DNA from: Rhodoferax sp. U2-2l
GTDB lineage: Bacteria > Pseudomonadota > Gammaproteobacteria > Burkholderiales > Burkholderiaceae_C
Direction of reading: 5' to 3'
Assembly (NCBI RefSeq): GCF_020594515.1
Contig: NZ_JAJCTH010000017.1
Coordinates: 1-64,000, forward strand
Length of the DNA: 64,000 bases
A program made the translations under genes and the position numbers. Positions 8,767-17,460 of this stretch are shown here, one piece after another. The notes under the pieces are model-generated. The model had not been told where the DNA came from. It worked only from the letters and a program-made list of their open reading frames with translations, and ran no database searches. Position 1 is the first letter of the stretch. Each line of letters begins with the position of its first letter.

Positions 8767-8911
8767 CGGCCAACAGTACCAACCCACCTCGGACCCAAAA
8801 TCCATCTCATTGAAACCACACACTCAGCCAGATTCCCGCCCGCCAACTGTTGGCCCGCCAAGCAAGGTTGCCCGACTAAAATGGTGGGCTGTTTCAGAAA
8901 GACCCCGCCCC

Positions 8912-11026
8912 ATGACCCGACAACTTTTCGTCACCACCGCCCTGCCCTACGCCAATGGCAACTTCCACATTGGTCACATCATGGAATACATCCAGGCCGA
9001 CATCTGGGTACGCTTTCAGCGCATGATGGGCAACGCGGTCGATTTTGTCGGTGCCGACGACACCCACGGCGCGCCCATCATGATCGCCGCTGAAAAGGCA
9101 GGCGTGACGCCACAGCAGTTTGTGGCCAACATCGCTGCCGGGCGCAAGCAGTACCTGGACGGCTTTCACATCAGTTTTGACAACTGGCACAGCACCGACG
9201 CCCCGGAAAACCACGAACTGGCCCAGGCCATCTACCGGGGTCTGCGTGACAACCCGGATGGCTCGCTGATCGAAACCCGCACCATCGAGCAGTTTTTCGA
9301 CCCCGAGAAAAATATGTTCCTGCCGGACCGCTTCATCAAGGGTGAATGCCCCAAGTGCCACGCGAAAGACCAATACGGCGACAACTGCGAAAACTGCGGC
9401 GCCGTGTACGCCCCCACCGATTTGATCAACCCGTTCTCGGCCCTGTCCGGCGCCAAACCGCAGCTGAAGAACTCGGTCCATTTCTTTTTCAAACTGTCAG
9501 ACCCGCGCTGCGTGGCGTTTCTGGAGCAATGGACGCAAGACGGCAAACTGCAGCCCGAGGTGGCCAACAAAATCAAGGAATGGTTCACCGTCCGCACCAA
9601 CCCGGACGGCACCCAGAGCGAAGGCCTGGGCGACTGGGACATCAGCCGCGACGCGCCTTACTTCGGCATCGAGATCCCTGACGCGCCGGGCAAGTACTTT
9701 TACGTGTGGCTGGATGCGCCCATCGGTTACCTGGCCTCGTTGAAAAACCTGCTCGACAAACGTGGTCTGGACTACGACGAATACATGGCCAACCCCGAGC
9801 TGGAGCAGTACCACTTCATCGGCAAGGACATCGTCACCTTCCACACCCTGTTCTGGCCCGCCACGCTCCACTTCAGTGGCCGCAAAACGCCCGACAACAT
9901 CTTTGTGCACGGCTTTTTGACGGTGAACAACGGCGAAAAAATGAGCAAAAGCCGTGGCACCGGGCTGGACCCGCTCAAGTACCTGAACTTGGGGATGAAC
10001 CCCGAGTGGCTGCGTTATTACCTGGCCGCCAAGTTGTCTGCCCGCAACGAAGACATCGACTTCAACGCCGACGACTTCATGGCCCGCGTCAACAGCGACC
10101 TGATCGGCAAGTTTGTCAACATTGCGTCACGCGCCGCAGGCTTCTTGAGCAAACGTTTTGACGGCAAACTGGGCGACGTGCATGAAGACGGTGCGGCGCT
10201 GCTGCACCAGTTGCGCATCGAGCGCGGCAGCATCGAACGCATGTATGACGAGCGCGAATACGCCAAGGCGCTCAAAGAAACCATGCTGCTGGCCGACCGC
10301 GTGAACGCTTATGTGGACGCCAACAAACCCTGGGATCTGGCCAAAAAACCGGACCAGGAAGCGCGCCTGCAAGGCGTGTGCACGGTGTGTATCAAGGCCT
10401 TCCGCATCCTCACCTGCTACCTGAAACCGGTGCTGCCGGAACTGGCCAAACAGGTGGAAACCTTCCTGAATATCGAACCGCTGACCTTTGCCAACATCGG
10501 CGAACCGCTGCAGACCGGCCACGTGATCGGCACCTACCAGCACCTGATGCAGCGCGTGGATATCAAACAACTGGAAGCCCTGTTTGAGCCCCCAGCCCAG
10601 GCTGATCAAGGGTCAGAAGCGGCTGAAACGGCTGCTGGCAAGTTGCCAGGCGGTGAAGCCATTGCGCCCACGATTCAAATTGACGACTTTGCCAAGGTTG
10701 ACCTGCGTATCGCCAAAATCGTTGCGTGCCAGGCGGTGGCCGGGTCAAGCAAGCTACTGCAACTCACACTCGACGTGGGTGAAGTGGATGACGCGGGCCA
10801 GCCGAGAACCCGCAACGTTTTCAGCGGCATTGCCAGTTGCTACCAACCCGAACAACTCACCGGCAAACTCACCGTGCTGGTGGCCAACCTGGCGCCACGC
10901 AAGATGAAGTTTGGCGTGAGTGAAGGCATGGTGCTGGCCGCCAGCCACGCCGACGAGAAAGCGCAACCGGGCATTTACGTGTTGGAGCCTTTCCCCGGCG
11001 CGCAGCCAGGCATGCGCATCCACTGA
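8912..11026 (+). CDS. metG: Methionine-tRNA ligase, dimeric form with C-terminal tRNA-binding domain
   Basis: A 704-residue class I aminoacyl-tRNA synthetase that charges initiator and elongator tRNA-Met. HIGH is at residues 19-22 and KMSKS at 343-347. The connective domain carries a zinc knuckle of the form CxxC...CxxC (CPKCHAK and NCENCG). An EMAPII-like tRNA-binding domain occupies about 588-704, as in the E. coli dimeric enzyme. The start at 8912 ([16 protein letters not shown]) is the family's; the ORF is open for 34 more codons without support. A TAAAAT hexamer at 8877-8882 may be the -10 box, but I see no good -35. The DUF1275 gene follows 15 bases later. Confidence 0.97.
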   Translation: MTRQLFVTTALPYANGNFHIGHIMEYIQADIWVRFQRMMGNAVDFVGADDTHGAPIMIAAEKAGVTPQQFVANIAAGRKQYLDGFHISFDNWHSTDAPENHELAQAIYRGLRDNPDGSLIETRTIEQFFDPEKNMFLPDRFIKGECPKCHAKDQYGDNCENCGAVYAPTDLINPFSALSGAKPQLKNSVHFFFKLSDPRCVAFLEQWTQDGKLQPEVANKIKEWFTVRTNPDGTQSEGLGDWDISRDAPYFGIEIPDAPGKYFYVWLDAPIGYLASLKNLLDKRGLDYDEYMANPELEQYHFIGKDIVTFHTLFWPATLHFSGRKTPDNIFVHGFLTVNNGEKMSKSRGTGLDPLKYLNLGMNPEWLRYYLAAKLSARNEDIDFNADDFMARVNSDLIGKFVNIASRAAGFLSKRFDGKLGDVHEDGAALLHQLRIERGSIERMYDEREYAKALKETMLLADRVNAYVDANKPWDLAKKPDQEARLQGVCTVCIKAFRILTCYLKPVLPELAKQVETFLNIEPLTFANIGEPLQTGHVIGTYQHLMQRVDIKQLEALFEPPAQADQGSEAAETAAGKLPGGEAIAPTIQIDDFAKVDLRIAKIVACQAVAGSSKLLQLTLDVGEVDDAGQPRTRNVFSGIASCYQPEQLTGKLTVLVANLAPRKMKFGVSEGMVLAASHADEKAQPGIYVLEPFPGAQPGMRIH

Positions 11027-11041
11027 GCCCGCGAGGGCCGC

Positions 11042-11785
11042 ATGATTCCCGTGTTGCGCGGCTGGACGGCGGTTCAGCGCACCGCCAAAAACAACCTGCA
11101 TCTGGGTATCACGCTGTGTTTTGTGGCCGGTGCCACCAACGCCGGTGGCTTTTTGGCGGTGGGGCAATACACCTCACACATGACCGGTGTGGTGTCGTCC
11201 GTGGCGGACAACCTGGTCACCGGCAACACCTACCTGGCGCTGGCCGCCCTGTCTTCCTTGCTGGCGTTTCTGGGCGGCGCCATGACCAGCGCCTGGATGG
11301 TCAATTGGGGACTGCGCCGCCAACTGCAAAGCGCTTACGGACGGCCTTTGCTGCTGGAAGCTGCGCTGCTGCTGGTGTTTGGTCTGTTTGGCTCGGGCAT
11401 CAACCATTTCGGCGTGTTGTTTGTGCCGATGACGGTGCTGGTGTTGTGCTTCATCATGGGTTTGCAAAACGCCGTGATCACCAAAATATCCCGCGCTGAA
11501 ATCCGCACCACCCACGTCACCGGCCTGGTCACCGACCTGGGCATTGAATTGGGCAAACTGTTCTACATCAACCGGCTGACCCGTGACACCCTGGTGCGGG
11601 CCAATCGCCAAAAACTGGCGCTGCTGGCCAAGCTGATTGGCAGCTTCTTCATTGGCGGACTGATTGGCGCTGTCGGTTTCAAGGCCATCGGTTACATCAC
11701 CACGGTACCGCTGGCGATCTTGTTGATCCTGCTGGTTTGGCACCCGGTGCTCAACGACGCCAAACACTGGATCGACCTGGACTGA
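11042..11785 (+). CDS. YoaK/DUF1275 family membrane protein
   Basis: A 247-residue integral membrane protein with about six hydrophobic segments. The stretch FVAGATNAGGFLAVGQYTSHMTG is a DUF1275 (YoaK) signature, as are the later FIMGLQNAVITKIS and TTHVTGLVTDLG. The start has a ribosome binding site (GAGGG, five bases before ATG). It is 15 bases downstream of metG and probably shares its transcript. The family's molecular function is unknown. Confidence 0.85.
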   Translation: MIPVLRGWTAVQRTAKNNLHLGITLCFVAGATNAGGFLAVGQYTSHMTGVVSSVADNLVTGNTYLALAALSSLLAFLGGAMTSAWMVNWGLRRQLQSAYGRPLLLEAALLLVFGLFGSGINHFGVLFVPMTVLVLCFIMGLQNAVITKISRAEIRTTHVTGLVTDLGIELGKLFYINRLTRDTLVRANRQKLALLAKLIGSFFIGGLIGAVGFKAIGYITTVPLAILLILLVWHPVLNDAKHWIDLD

Positions 11786-11952
11786 GCCTGAGCTCGGGCC
11801 ACACGGTGCCGTCACAACGGCCATCCACCCCAAAATACCATATAGGCTGGAGATAGACCGTTCAGTTCATATGGATACGCATTGGTATCGCATACTCCAC
11901 CTGCCACATTTTTGGCGGTTCAGGTCCATCCTGATTTTGTTCGGAGTTACTG

Positions 11953-12408
11953 ATGAAAAAGACATTGATCGCTTCTGTTCTGGCCCTCGGCGCGGCTTTC
12001 TCTGTGCAGGCCAAAGACATTGTTGACACGGCCGTGGGCGCTGGCAACTTCAAAACCCTGGCCACGGCACTCACGGCCGCGGGCCTGGTTGACACGCTCA
12101 AGGGCAAGGGCCCGTTCACCGTGTTTGCCCCCACAGACGCAGCTTTTGCGAAGATCCCCAAGGCCGACCTGGACGCCTTGCTCAAAGACAAGGCCAAGCT
12201 GACCTCGGTGCTCACCTACCACGTGGTCGCGGGCAAAGTGATGGCGGCTGACGTGAAAGCGGGCAAAGTCAAGACCGTGCAAGGCTCTGAGTTGACTGTG
12301 TCCACTATGGGCGGTGTGATGGTAGACAGCGCCAAAGTCACCGCCACCGACATCGTGGCCGACAACGGCGTGATCCATGTGATCGACAGCGTGATCATGC
12401 CCAAATAA
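11953..12408 (+). CDS. Fasciclin (FAS1) domain protein, exported
   Basis: A 151-residue protein with a signal peptide ([20 protein letters not shown], cleavage after residue 20) and one FAS1 domain filling the rest. Motifs include [17 protein letters not shown] (H1 box) and the C-terminal [16 protein letters not shown] (H2 box). Such single-domain proteins are secreted or periplasmic and linked to adhesion. The RBS (GGAG) is well placed. A 167-base gap after the DUF1275 gene leaves room for its own promoter. The SOUL protein gene follows after 11 bases, suggesting a two-gene operon. Confidence 0.92.
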   Translation: MKKTLIASVLALGAAFSVQAKDIVDTAVGAGNFKTLATALTAAGLVDTLKGKGPFTVFAPTDAAFAKIPKADLDALLKDKAKLTSVLTYHVVAGKVMAADVKAGKVKTVQGSELTVSTMGGVMVDSAKVTATDIVADNGVIHVIDSVIMPK

Positions 12409-12419
12409 GGTGGCCAACG

Positions 12420-13082
12420 ATGCGAAAGCTGTTTTGCTTTTTGGCGGTGTGGATGCTCGGGGGTGCTGCCATGGCGGTTGAAGAACCCAAGTTTGAAGTT
12501 CTGGCTCAGGACGGCAGGTTCGAGGTGCGCCGGTACGCGCCCTTGATCGTGGCCGAAACCTGGGTGGACGGCGACATGGACGCCGCCTCCAGCAAGGGTT
12601 TCCGGGCCATTGCGGACTACATTTTTGGCAACAACACCGCACCCCAAACGCAGCAAAGCAGCAAGATCGCGATGACCGCACCCGTGACCCTGGAGCCGCA
12701 TGGCCAGCCCACCCAGCTGGCCATGACGGCCCCGGTCACGGTGCAGCCCGCGCCTGACGCGCCGGGCTGGGTGGCGGCGCAGCGCTGGCGGGTGCAGTTT
12801 GTCATGCCCAGCCAGTACACGCTGGCAACCCTGCCGCGGCCCAACAACAACACGGTGACCTTGCGCGAAGTGCCAGGCAAAACGGTGGCCGTGGCCACCT
12901 ACTCCGGCTTCAACACTGACAACCGGATCCAGACAGAAACCCAGGCACTGCTTGGCTGGATGCAGTCCCGCCAGCTGCGGGCAGCGGGCCCGGCGCAACT
13001 GGCGCGCTACGACCCGCCGTGGACGCTACCGATTTGGCGCCGCAACGAGATCCAGATCGGTGTCAAAGCGGCCGGCACCTGA
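12420..13082 (+). CDS. SOUL-family haem-binding protein, exported
   Basis: A 220-residue protein with a signal peptide (MRKLFCFLAVWMLGGAAMA) and a SOUL/HEBP domain (about residues 25-215). Typical motifs are FEVRRYAPLIVAET near the start and the twice-occurring MTAPV (KIAMTAPV and LAMTAPV). The family binds haem or related tetrapyrroles; the function in bacteria is not settled. It follows the FAS1 gene by 11 bases and converges on the nitroreductase gene, whose stop is 11 bases away. Confidence 0.88.
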   Translation: MRKLFCFLAVWMLGGAAMAVEEPKFEVLAQDGRFEVRRYAPLIVAETWVDGDMDAASSKGFRAIADYIFGNNTAPQTQQSSKIAMTAPVTLEPHGQPTQLAMTAPVTVQPAPDAPGWVAAQRWRVQFVMPSQYTLATLPRPNNNTVTLREVPGKTVAVATYSGFNTDNRIQTETQALLGWMQSRQLRAAGPAQLARYDPPWTLPIWRRNEIQIGVKAAGT

Positions 13083-13093
13083 ACCCAGGCCCG

Positions 13094-14197
13094 TCAGACC
13101 ATCACCGCATCCACCGTGCGGCGCAAAGACCTGGGCAGGGTCGGCCCCCGCCCGAAACGCACCACCAGATCAGGTCGCTGTCCCCCCAGACCCAGGGTAC
13201 TTGCCAGCTGCGGGCGCAATGCCGCCACCTCCACCGGCTGGTTCAGCATCGCGTTGCGGATGCCCAATGCGGTGGCCTGCAGCGCAAAACGCTCATAACA
13301 GCGCCCCACCTCCACCCAGTGCGCCTTGTTGTTGGCCTGGCCCACAAACACCGCGATCCCTGCCGAGCTGCGCACCTGCCGCGCCAGCTTGTCGTTCTCA
13401 CTTTTTGGGGTGACCACCCACTCAAATAACCTGTCACCCAACCAGGCCGGCACACTCGGGTTGCCCGACGCCGCGCTGTACAAACCATCACGCGTGCGCG
13501 CTGCGTCCGCGCCGTTAAAACGCAGCCAGGTCTTGAGTTCGGTGACAAAGGCCGGGTCAGCCAGCTGAGTCGTGTTGCCCTGCAGAATGAGATCCAGCAC
13601 CTGCGTCATCGCTGCGGGCTCGGTCAACAACAGCAGCTGCACGCTGTTTGAGCTGCCCGCACGCTGCAGCAGCGCCAGCTCGGCCACGCTGAGCGGCTGA
13701 GCGTCATAGTCGCCACGGGTGCATTGGCGCAGCGGGATGGCTTTGAACAGATCGGTGGCCTGCGCCGCCGTGGGGCTGAGTCCCACGCGCAGCGTGTCGG
13801 TGGCGGGATCAAACACCCCCTCGCCCTGGAGCCCATGGGCCAGCGCGGCCTGGGCCAGGTTTTCGGCCGCGCAACCCAGCGACACAAACACATGGTGCAA
13901 GTCCGGGTCCACCACAGGACACAAGCGCGTCCGGTCAGGCAGGATGCTGATGGCCTGGCCACTGCCATCAATTACAAACTTCCAGCACTGCGTGTTGTGA
14001 CTAGACGGCGCCAGCGTGGCGTAACGCACCAGCTCACGACTGAGTGCGGCGCCATTGAACCCGGTCAACGCCCCCAGCCGCCAGGTCTGGTCAGACACCG
14101 ACTCATAACTGTTTTCTGCGGGTTCTGATGAGCAGCCCGATAGCAGCGTGGCGCTGCCCAATAGTGCCGAGGTGGTGAAGTTTCTGCGTGTAAACAT
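13094..14197 (-). CDS. Acg-type FMN-binding nitroreductase, Tat-exported lipoprotein
   Basis: A 367-residue nitroreductase-fold protein of the Acg family. The N-terminus MFTRRNFTTSALLGSATLLS has a twin-arginine motif and ends in a lipobox (LLSGC), so export by Tat and lipid anchoring are likely. ATG at 14197 is preferred: an AGGGA site lies nine bases upstream and it places the RR motif at residues 4-5; a GTG seven codons earlier is the alternative. The RYATLAPSSHNTQCWKF segment is the FMN-binding N-terminal motif of nitroreductases. Substrate unknown. Confidence 0.83.
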   Translation of the reverse strand: MFTRRNFTTSALLGSATLLSGCSSEPAENSYESVSDQTWRLGALTGFNGAALSRELVRYATLAPSSHNTQCWKFVIDGSGQAISILPDRTRLCPVVDPDLHHVFVSLGCAAENLAQAALAHGLQGEGVFDPATDTLRVGLSPTAAQATDLFKAIPLRQCTRGDYDAQPLSVAELALLQRAGSSNSVQLLLLTEPAAMTQVLDLILQGNTTQLADPAFVTELKTWLRFNGADAARTRDGLYSAASGNPSVPAWLGDRLFEWVVTPKSENDKLARQVRSSAGIAVFVGQANNKAHWVEVGRCYERFALQATALGIRNAMLNQPVEVAALRPQLASTLGLGGQRPDLVVRFGRGPTLPRSLRRTVDAVMV

Positions 14198-14312
14198 GGT
14201 CTCAATCCCTTGCCCCACACCGGCCGTTGAAAAGGGGTCGGTGTGATGGCAGGATTGTGCGCTTGGTCGGTTTCAGGGCACTGGGTGACATCAGGCCAGC
14301 GGTGTGGTTCGC

Positions 14313-15020
14313 CTACCTCGGCCACTCCTTGTACTTCGTTGGGCCAAGATCGGTATCTTGAGCGTTGAGGATGTCGAACAGAGCTTGGTGCCGCAGGTTC
14401 TCGGAGCCCTTGTTTCGATGACGGAACTGCTTCAGCCACGTGTACACGTCGGCAAGCTGCAAGAAGCGGCTTAAGTGCGAGTGAGTAAAGTGCACCGAAT
14501 CGACGAGGTTGGTGATCCTTTGTCCGTACTGGAACTCGGTGCCATTGACTCGGTAAGACGACAAGCTAATCGCGCACTTAGCCGCTGATGAATCAGTGTC
14601 GCGATCACCGATAAGCATGCCCATCTTCCTCCGCGCTTGCATCAGTTGGTTCGAGCGCTCACACAAGAACATGAAAGCAATGTCGGAAGCGGACTGACAT
14701 GCATGCAGCTTTGCGCTGTTTATCTGGATGTCGATCAGGCCGACCTGCTTCAGCGACAAAATTTCGACAAACTCCTTCAATAGATCAAGTCGCGCACCGA
14801 AGTCTTCCCAGGATTTGAAGTGGGCTTTGCGATGGAATATCTCAGCGGCATGAAACTCCGTGCCGCGGTCGAGCACTGCATTGCCGAAGGACTTTTCGGC
14901 CAATAGAGTGATGCGCGCTTCAACGTCTGCAAGGTCTGCTTCATCGATGCACACACCACCAATGTGATAAACCGGATAGTCCTTGTCATCCTTCGCCTCG
15001 TCAAAGAAGATAAGTTGCAC
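14313..15020 (-). CDS. DUF3800 domain protein (RNase H-like fold)
   Basis: A 235-residue protein with DUF3800 features: an N-terminal acidic motif MQLIFFDEAKD (Asp7, Glu8), the central MLIGDRDTD and the C-terminal SRFLQLADVYTW (Asp191). DUF3800 proteins are predicted RNase H-like metal-dependent nucleases common in phage and defence contexts. The gene begins seven bases after the stop of the nuclease gene upstream, so the two form one operon. The region has visibly lower GC and different codon use from its neighbours, consistent with horizontal transfer. Confidence 0.75.
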   Translation of the reverse strand: MQLIFFDEAKDDKDYPVYHIGGVCIDEADLADVEARITLLAEKSFGNAVLDRGTEFHAAEIFHRKAHFKSWEDFGARLDLLKEFVEILSLKQVGLIDIQINSAKLHACQSASDIAFMFLCERSNQLMQARRKMGMLIGDRDTDSSAAKCAISLSSYRVNGTEFQYGQRITNLVDSVHFTHSHLSRFLQLADVYTWLKQFRHRNKGSENLRHQALFDILNAQDTDLGPTKYKEWPR

Positions 15021-15027
15021 CGCAGAG

Positions 15028-15987
15028 TCACCTCAAAATTTCGTGGAATGGCTTCTTGTCAAGAATTGCAGCCCGCACCTTGCTCCGCAGCAACGCTATT
15101 AGGTCGCGTTCGTCTAAAAGCAGCATGACGATCTCGCGGAGAGTGCACAACGCCATCGTCTTGTTGTTTGAGTGGGTAACGCACTCAGCGATGGCAGAGG
15201 CCGTGAAGTCAGAATTCGAAATGAAGAGGCCGCGTACACCCTCGCGCGCGAACAATCGCATCATGTGCGAGCCCAAATCCGAAACTCCCACTGGCGTGCT
15301 GATCCACTTCATCTCAACAAGGTAGATGTGCCCCTCGAACTCGACTACACCATCGATCTGCTCGACGATGAGGCTACCCGCCGGGGCCTGCCGCTTGAAG
15401 TCCTCGCGCACCAGAATGCCATATGCGCGGAATAGGTCATTGAGCACACCTTCCAGTTGCTTGCCGCGCTTCTGTGGCTCGGCATCCATGCCGAAAAGCG
15501 CGTTCAGGCGGTCGCGCACATCCAGAATCTTTCGGCTTTTCTCTGCGGCCACTTCCCGCTCAGCACGCGCCTTTGCGGCGACCTCAGCCTGCGCTGCCTC
15601 GCGCTGTTGGTTCATGCGCGTAAACGAATCACGGTGGTTAACAATGCGAGCGAGATCACCGACGTTTGCCTTAGCCTTGTGCACATCGTTTTCCCAGCAC
15701 ATCGAAAAATGTTCGAACTCGACCACGCGCTTGATAATTTCACGGCGTGGCCCTAAGCCAGCATCGCCACGCTTGTTCAATTTTTCCAGTACGTCACGCA
15801 CTATTGCAAACTTGCTTATCGATTTGCGGTCAGCGCGCACCTTGACCTGCATCTCAGCAACATCTTCGTTGGGCACGCCGGCACCACGCAGGAACAACAG
15901 CACGTCTTCCTTGCCCTTGCATAGCAGAGGGATCGTGTCTACGAGCAGGTTAAAAACGTCAGGCGGATAGTGAAAACGGTCGTCCAT
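15028..15987 (-). CDS. PD-(D/E)xK restriction-endonuclease-like protein with an unidentified N-terminal domain
   Basis: A 319-residue protein in three parts. Residues 1-120 form a helical domain I do not recognise. Residues about 121-165 are a charged helix rich in Ala, Glu and Arg (probable coiled coil). Residues about 175-319 are a nuclease domain with the PD-(D/E)xK pattern: Glu179 in KQLEGVLNDLF, Asp212 in EQIDGVVEF, and Glu225-x-Lys227 in IYLVEMKW, resembling the Mrr catalytic domain. The full catalytic set is present. There is no methyltransferase next to it, so if it is a restriction enzyme it would be of modification-dependent or abortive type. It forms an operon with the DUF3800 gene downstream. 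Confidence 0.75.
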   Translation of the reverse strand: MDDRFHYPPDVFNLLVDTIPLLCKGKEDVLLFLRGAGVPNEDVAEMQVKVRADRKSISKFAIVRDVLEKLNKRGDAGLGPRREIIKRVVEFEHFSMCWENDVHKAKANVGDLARIVNHRDSFTRMNQQREAAQAEVAAKARAEREVAAEKSRKILDVRDRLNALFGMDAEPQKRGKQLEGVLNDLFRAYGILVREDFKRQAPAGSLIVEQIDGVVEFEGHIYLVEMKWISTPVGVSDLGSHMMRLFAREGVRGLFISNSDFTASAIAECVTHSNNKTMALCTLREIVMLLLDERDLIALLRSKVRAAILDKKPFHEILR

Positions 15988-16432
15988 GATGGAATTGTGC
16001 CTTGGTCTCGAACCAGGGCATTTCGATACTAGGATGTTTGCATCGTAATGCGGCGACAGCTACACCATGACTGCCGGAATTGCTATCGCCGTTCCTTCTG
16101 GCTCCGAGTCAAAGTCCACAACCCAGAACAATCCCCCACTACTCCTGCTCGCGCGGAGTTGGTCGCCGCGAAGTGGATGCCTATGTGCTCCCAGTGATTA
16201 TTTCAGTTTGCTATCATTTTTGGATGGAGGTGCCACATAGCTGACTATCGCGACCGGCAGGTGCTAAGCAGCTCCCGACAGTGGAGCAGAACCCTGAGTC
16301 ACGGTTCTTTTGACGGCAAACAAAAGCCGCTCGCCAGCAGGGGATGGGTTGGGGTGGCGGCCAATTTCTGCGCATTTGGCAGTATGAGGCCGCCGCCCCA
16401 ACCCATCCCCTGCCACCCACAATCGCCGAGTC
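15988..16432. other. Gene-free 445-base region upstream of the nuclease island
   Basis: No credible gene is seen. A 57-codon plus-strand ORF (16067-16240) has no ribosome binding site and low-complexity content. The region should hold the promoter of the nuclease/DUF3800 operon (reading leftwards) and the 3' end of the LysR transcript, and it contains the long inverted repeat at 16337-16413. Confidence 0.6.
16337..16413. repeat. Near-perfect 26-bp inverted repeat with 25-base loop
   Basis: Arms 16337-16362 and 16388-16413 match at 25 of 26 positions and are very GC-rich. The loop contains a further four-base stem. It lies 20 bases past the LysR stop codon. There is no T-tract directly after it on either strand, so it is not a classic intrinsic terminator, though it may act as a transcript end or as a repeated extragenic element. 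Confidence 0.6.
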
Positions 16433-17338
16433 TTAAAGCTCTTGGCCTGACTCCCCACACACTTCCAACACACACCCCCGCAACCAGCGGTGCGCGGCAT
16501 CACCATCCATACGCGGGTGCCAAAGCATGGACACGGTGATCTCTGGTGCGGGCAGCGGCAGGGCAAAGCTGAACAGGCCAGCGCGCAACTTGCCGGTGTG
16601 GCGCTCGGGCACTGTGGTGATCAGGTCGGTGGCGCGTGTGATGGCCAGTGCGGCTGAAAAACCGCCAACATAGGCGCCAATCACCCGCTCCAGCCCCAGC
16701 GCGGACAAGGCCTCGTCCATCACACCTTTTTCCAGACCACGGCGCGACACCAGCACATGTTGGCCTGCCGCATAACGGACAGGTGTGATCTCACCCTTGC
16801 ACAACACATGACCATGTCGCACCACACCCACAAATCTGTCATGGAACAACACACGGGTGCGGACCTCGGGGCCAGTGTCGTCGCCCACCACACCGGTTTC
16901 CAGATCGACACTGCCGTCGCGCAAGGCGGTGCTGTGTTTGTCGAGCTTGGGCACAAAACGCAGCCGCACGCCAGGTGCTTGCTGGTTAACGCGCCTGATC
17001 AGGTCCGGGCCAAAGTTCTCGGTGAAGCCGTCGCTGACCCGCAGGGTGAAGGTGCGCACCAGCTGTGACAGGTCGAGCAACTCGGCGGGGCGCAACACCG
17101 CCTGGGCTTCCTGCACCAGTTGACTCACCTGCGCACGCAGCTGCAGCGCGCGGGGGGTAGGCACCAGGCCGCGCCCGGCCCTAACCAGCAGCGGGTCGCC
17201 CAGAGTCTCACGCAGGCGCGCCAGGGCGCGGCTCATGGCAGACGGGCTCAGGTGCAGCCGCTGCGCCGCACGCGTCACATTGCCTTCGGCAAGCAACACG
17301 TCCAGCGTGACAAGTTGGTTCAGATCAGGGGTAGACAT
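16433..17338 (-). CDS. LysR-family transcriptional regulator
   Basis: A 301-residue LysR regulator. The winged helix-turn-helix is at about residues 10-65 (AEGNVTRAAQRLHLSPSAMS then RLRETLGDPLLVRAGRGLVPT), followed by the substrate-binding domain. The start at 17338 (MSTPDLNQLVTLDVLL) fits the family; the longer ORF is unsupported. It is divergent from the DHA2 exporter gene with 122 bases between starts, the usual arrangement for a regulator controlling its neighbour. The inducer is unknown. Confidence 0.9.
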   Translation of the reverse strand: MSTPDLNQLVTLDVLLAEGNVTRAAQRLHLSPSAMSRALARLRETLGDPLLVRAGRGLVPTPRALQLRAQVSQLVQEAQAVLRPAELLDLSQLVRTFTLRVSDGFTENFGPDLIRRVNQQAPGVRLRFVPKLDKHSTALRDGSVDLETGVVGDDTGPEVRTRVLFHDRFVGVVRHGHVLCKGEITPVRYAAGQHVLVSRRGLEKGVMDEALSALGLERVIGAYVGGFSAALAITRATDLITTVPERHTGKLRAGLFSFALPLPAPEITVSMLWHPRMDGDAAHRWLRGCVLEVCGESGQEL

Positions 17339-17460
17339 GGGGTGGGCTGGGCGCTGAGAACTGGCGTCAGACGCAATCACACAGTGCAAATGTAGCGCCT
17401 TCCGCTCTGGCACTGCCGTCCCTACGATCCAGACATCAACCCTTCAGGACAGAGCCCAAC

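Noticed and set aside
8363..8911. tRNA or riboswitch in the gap before metG
   Set aside because: No cloverleaf, no TTCRA-type T-loop, and no known riboswitch core could be matched; only inverted repeats are evident.
16067..16240. A 57-codon plus-strand ORF between the nuclease and LysR genes
   Set aside because: No ribosome binding site, low-complexity product, no recognisable motif; it lies where a promoter for the minus-strand operon is expected.
17339..17460. A LysR-type operator (T-N11-A) between the LysR and exporter genes
   Set aside because: The arrangement makes an operator likely, but no convincing dyad of that form could be picked from several weak candidates.
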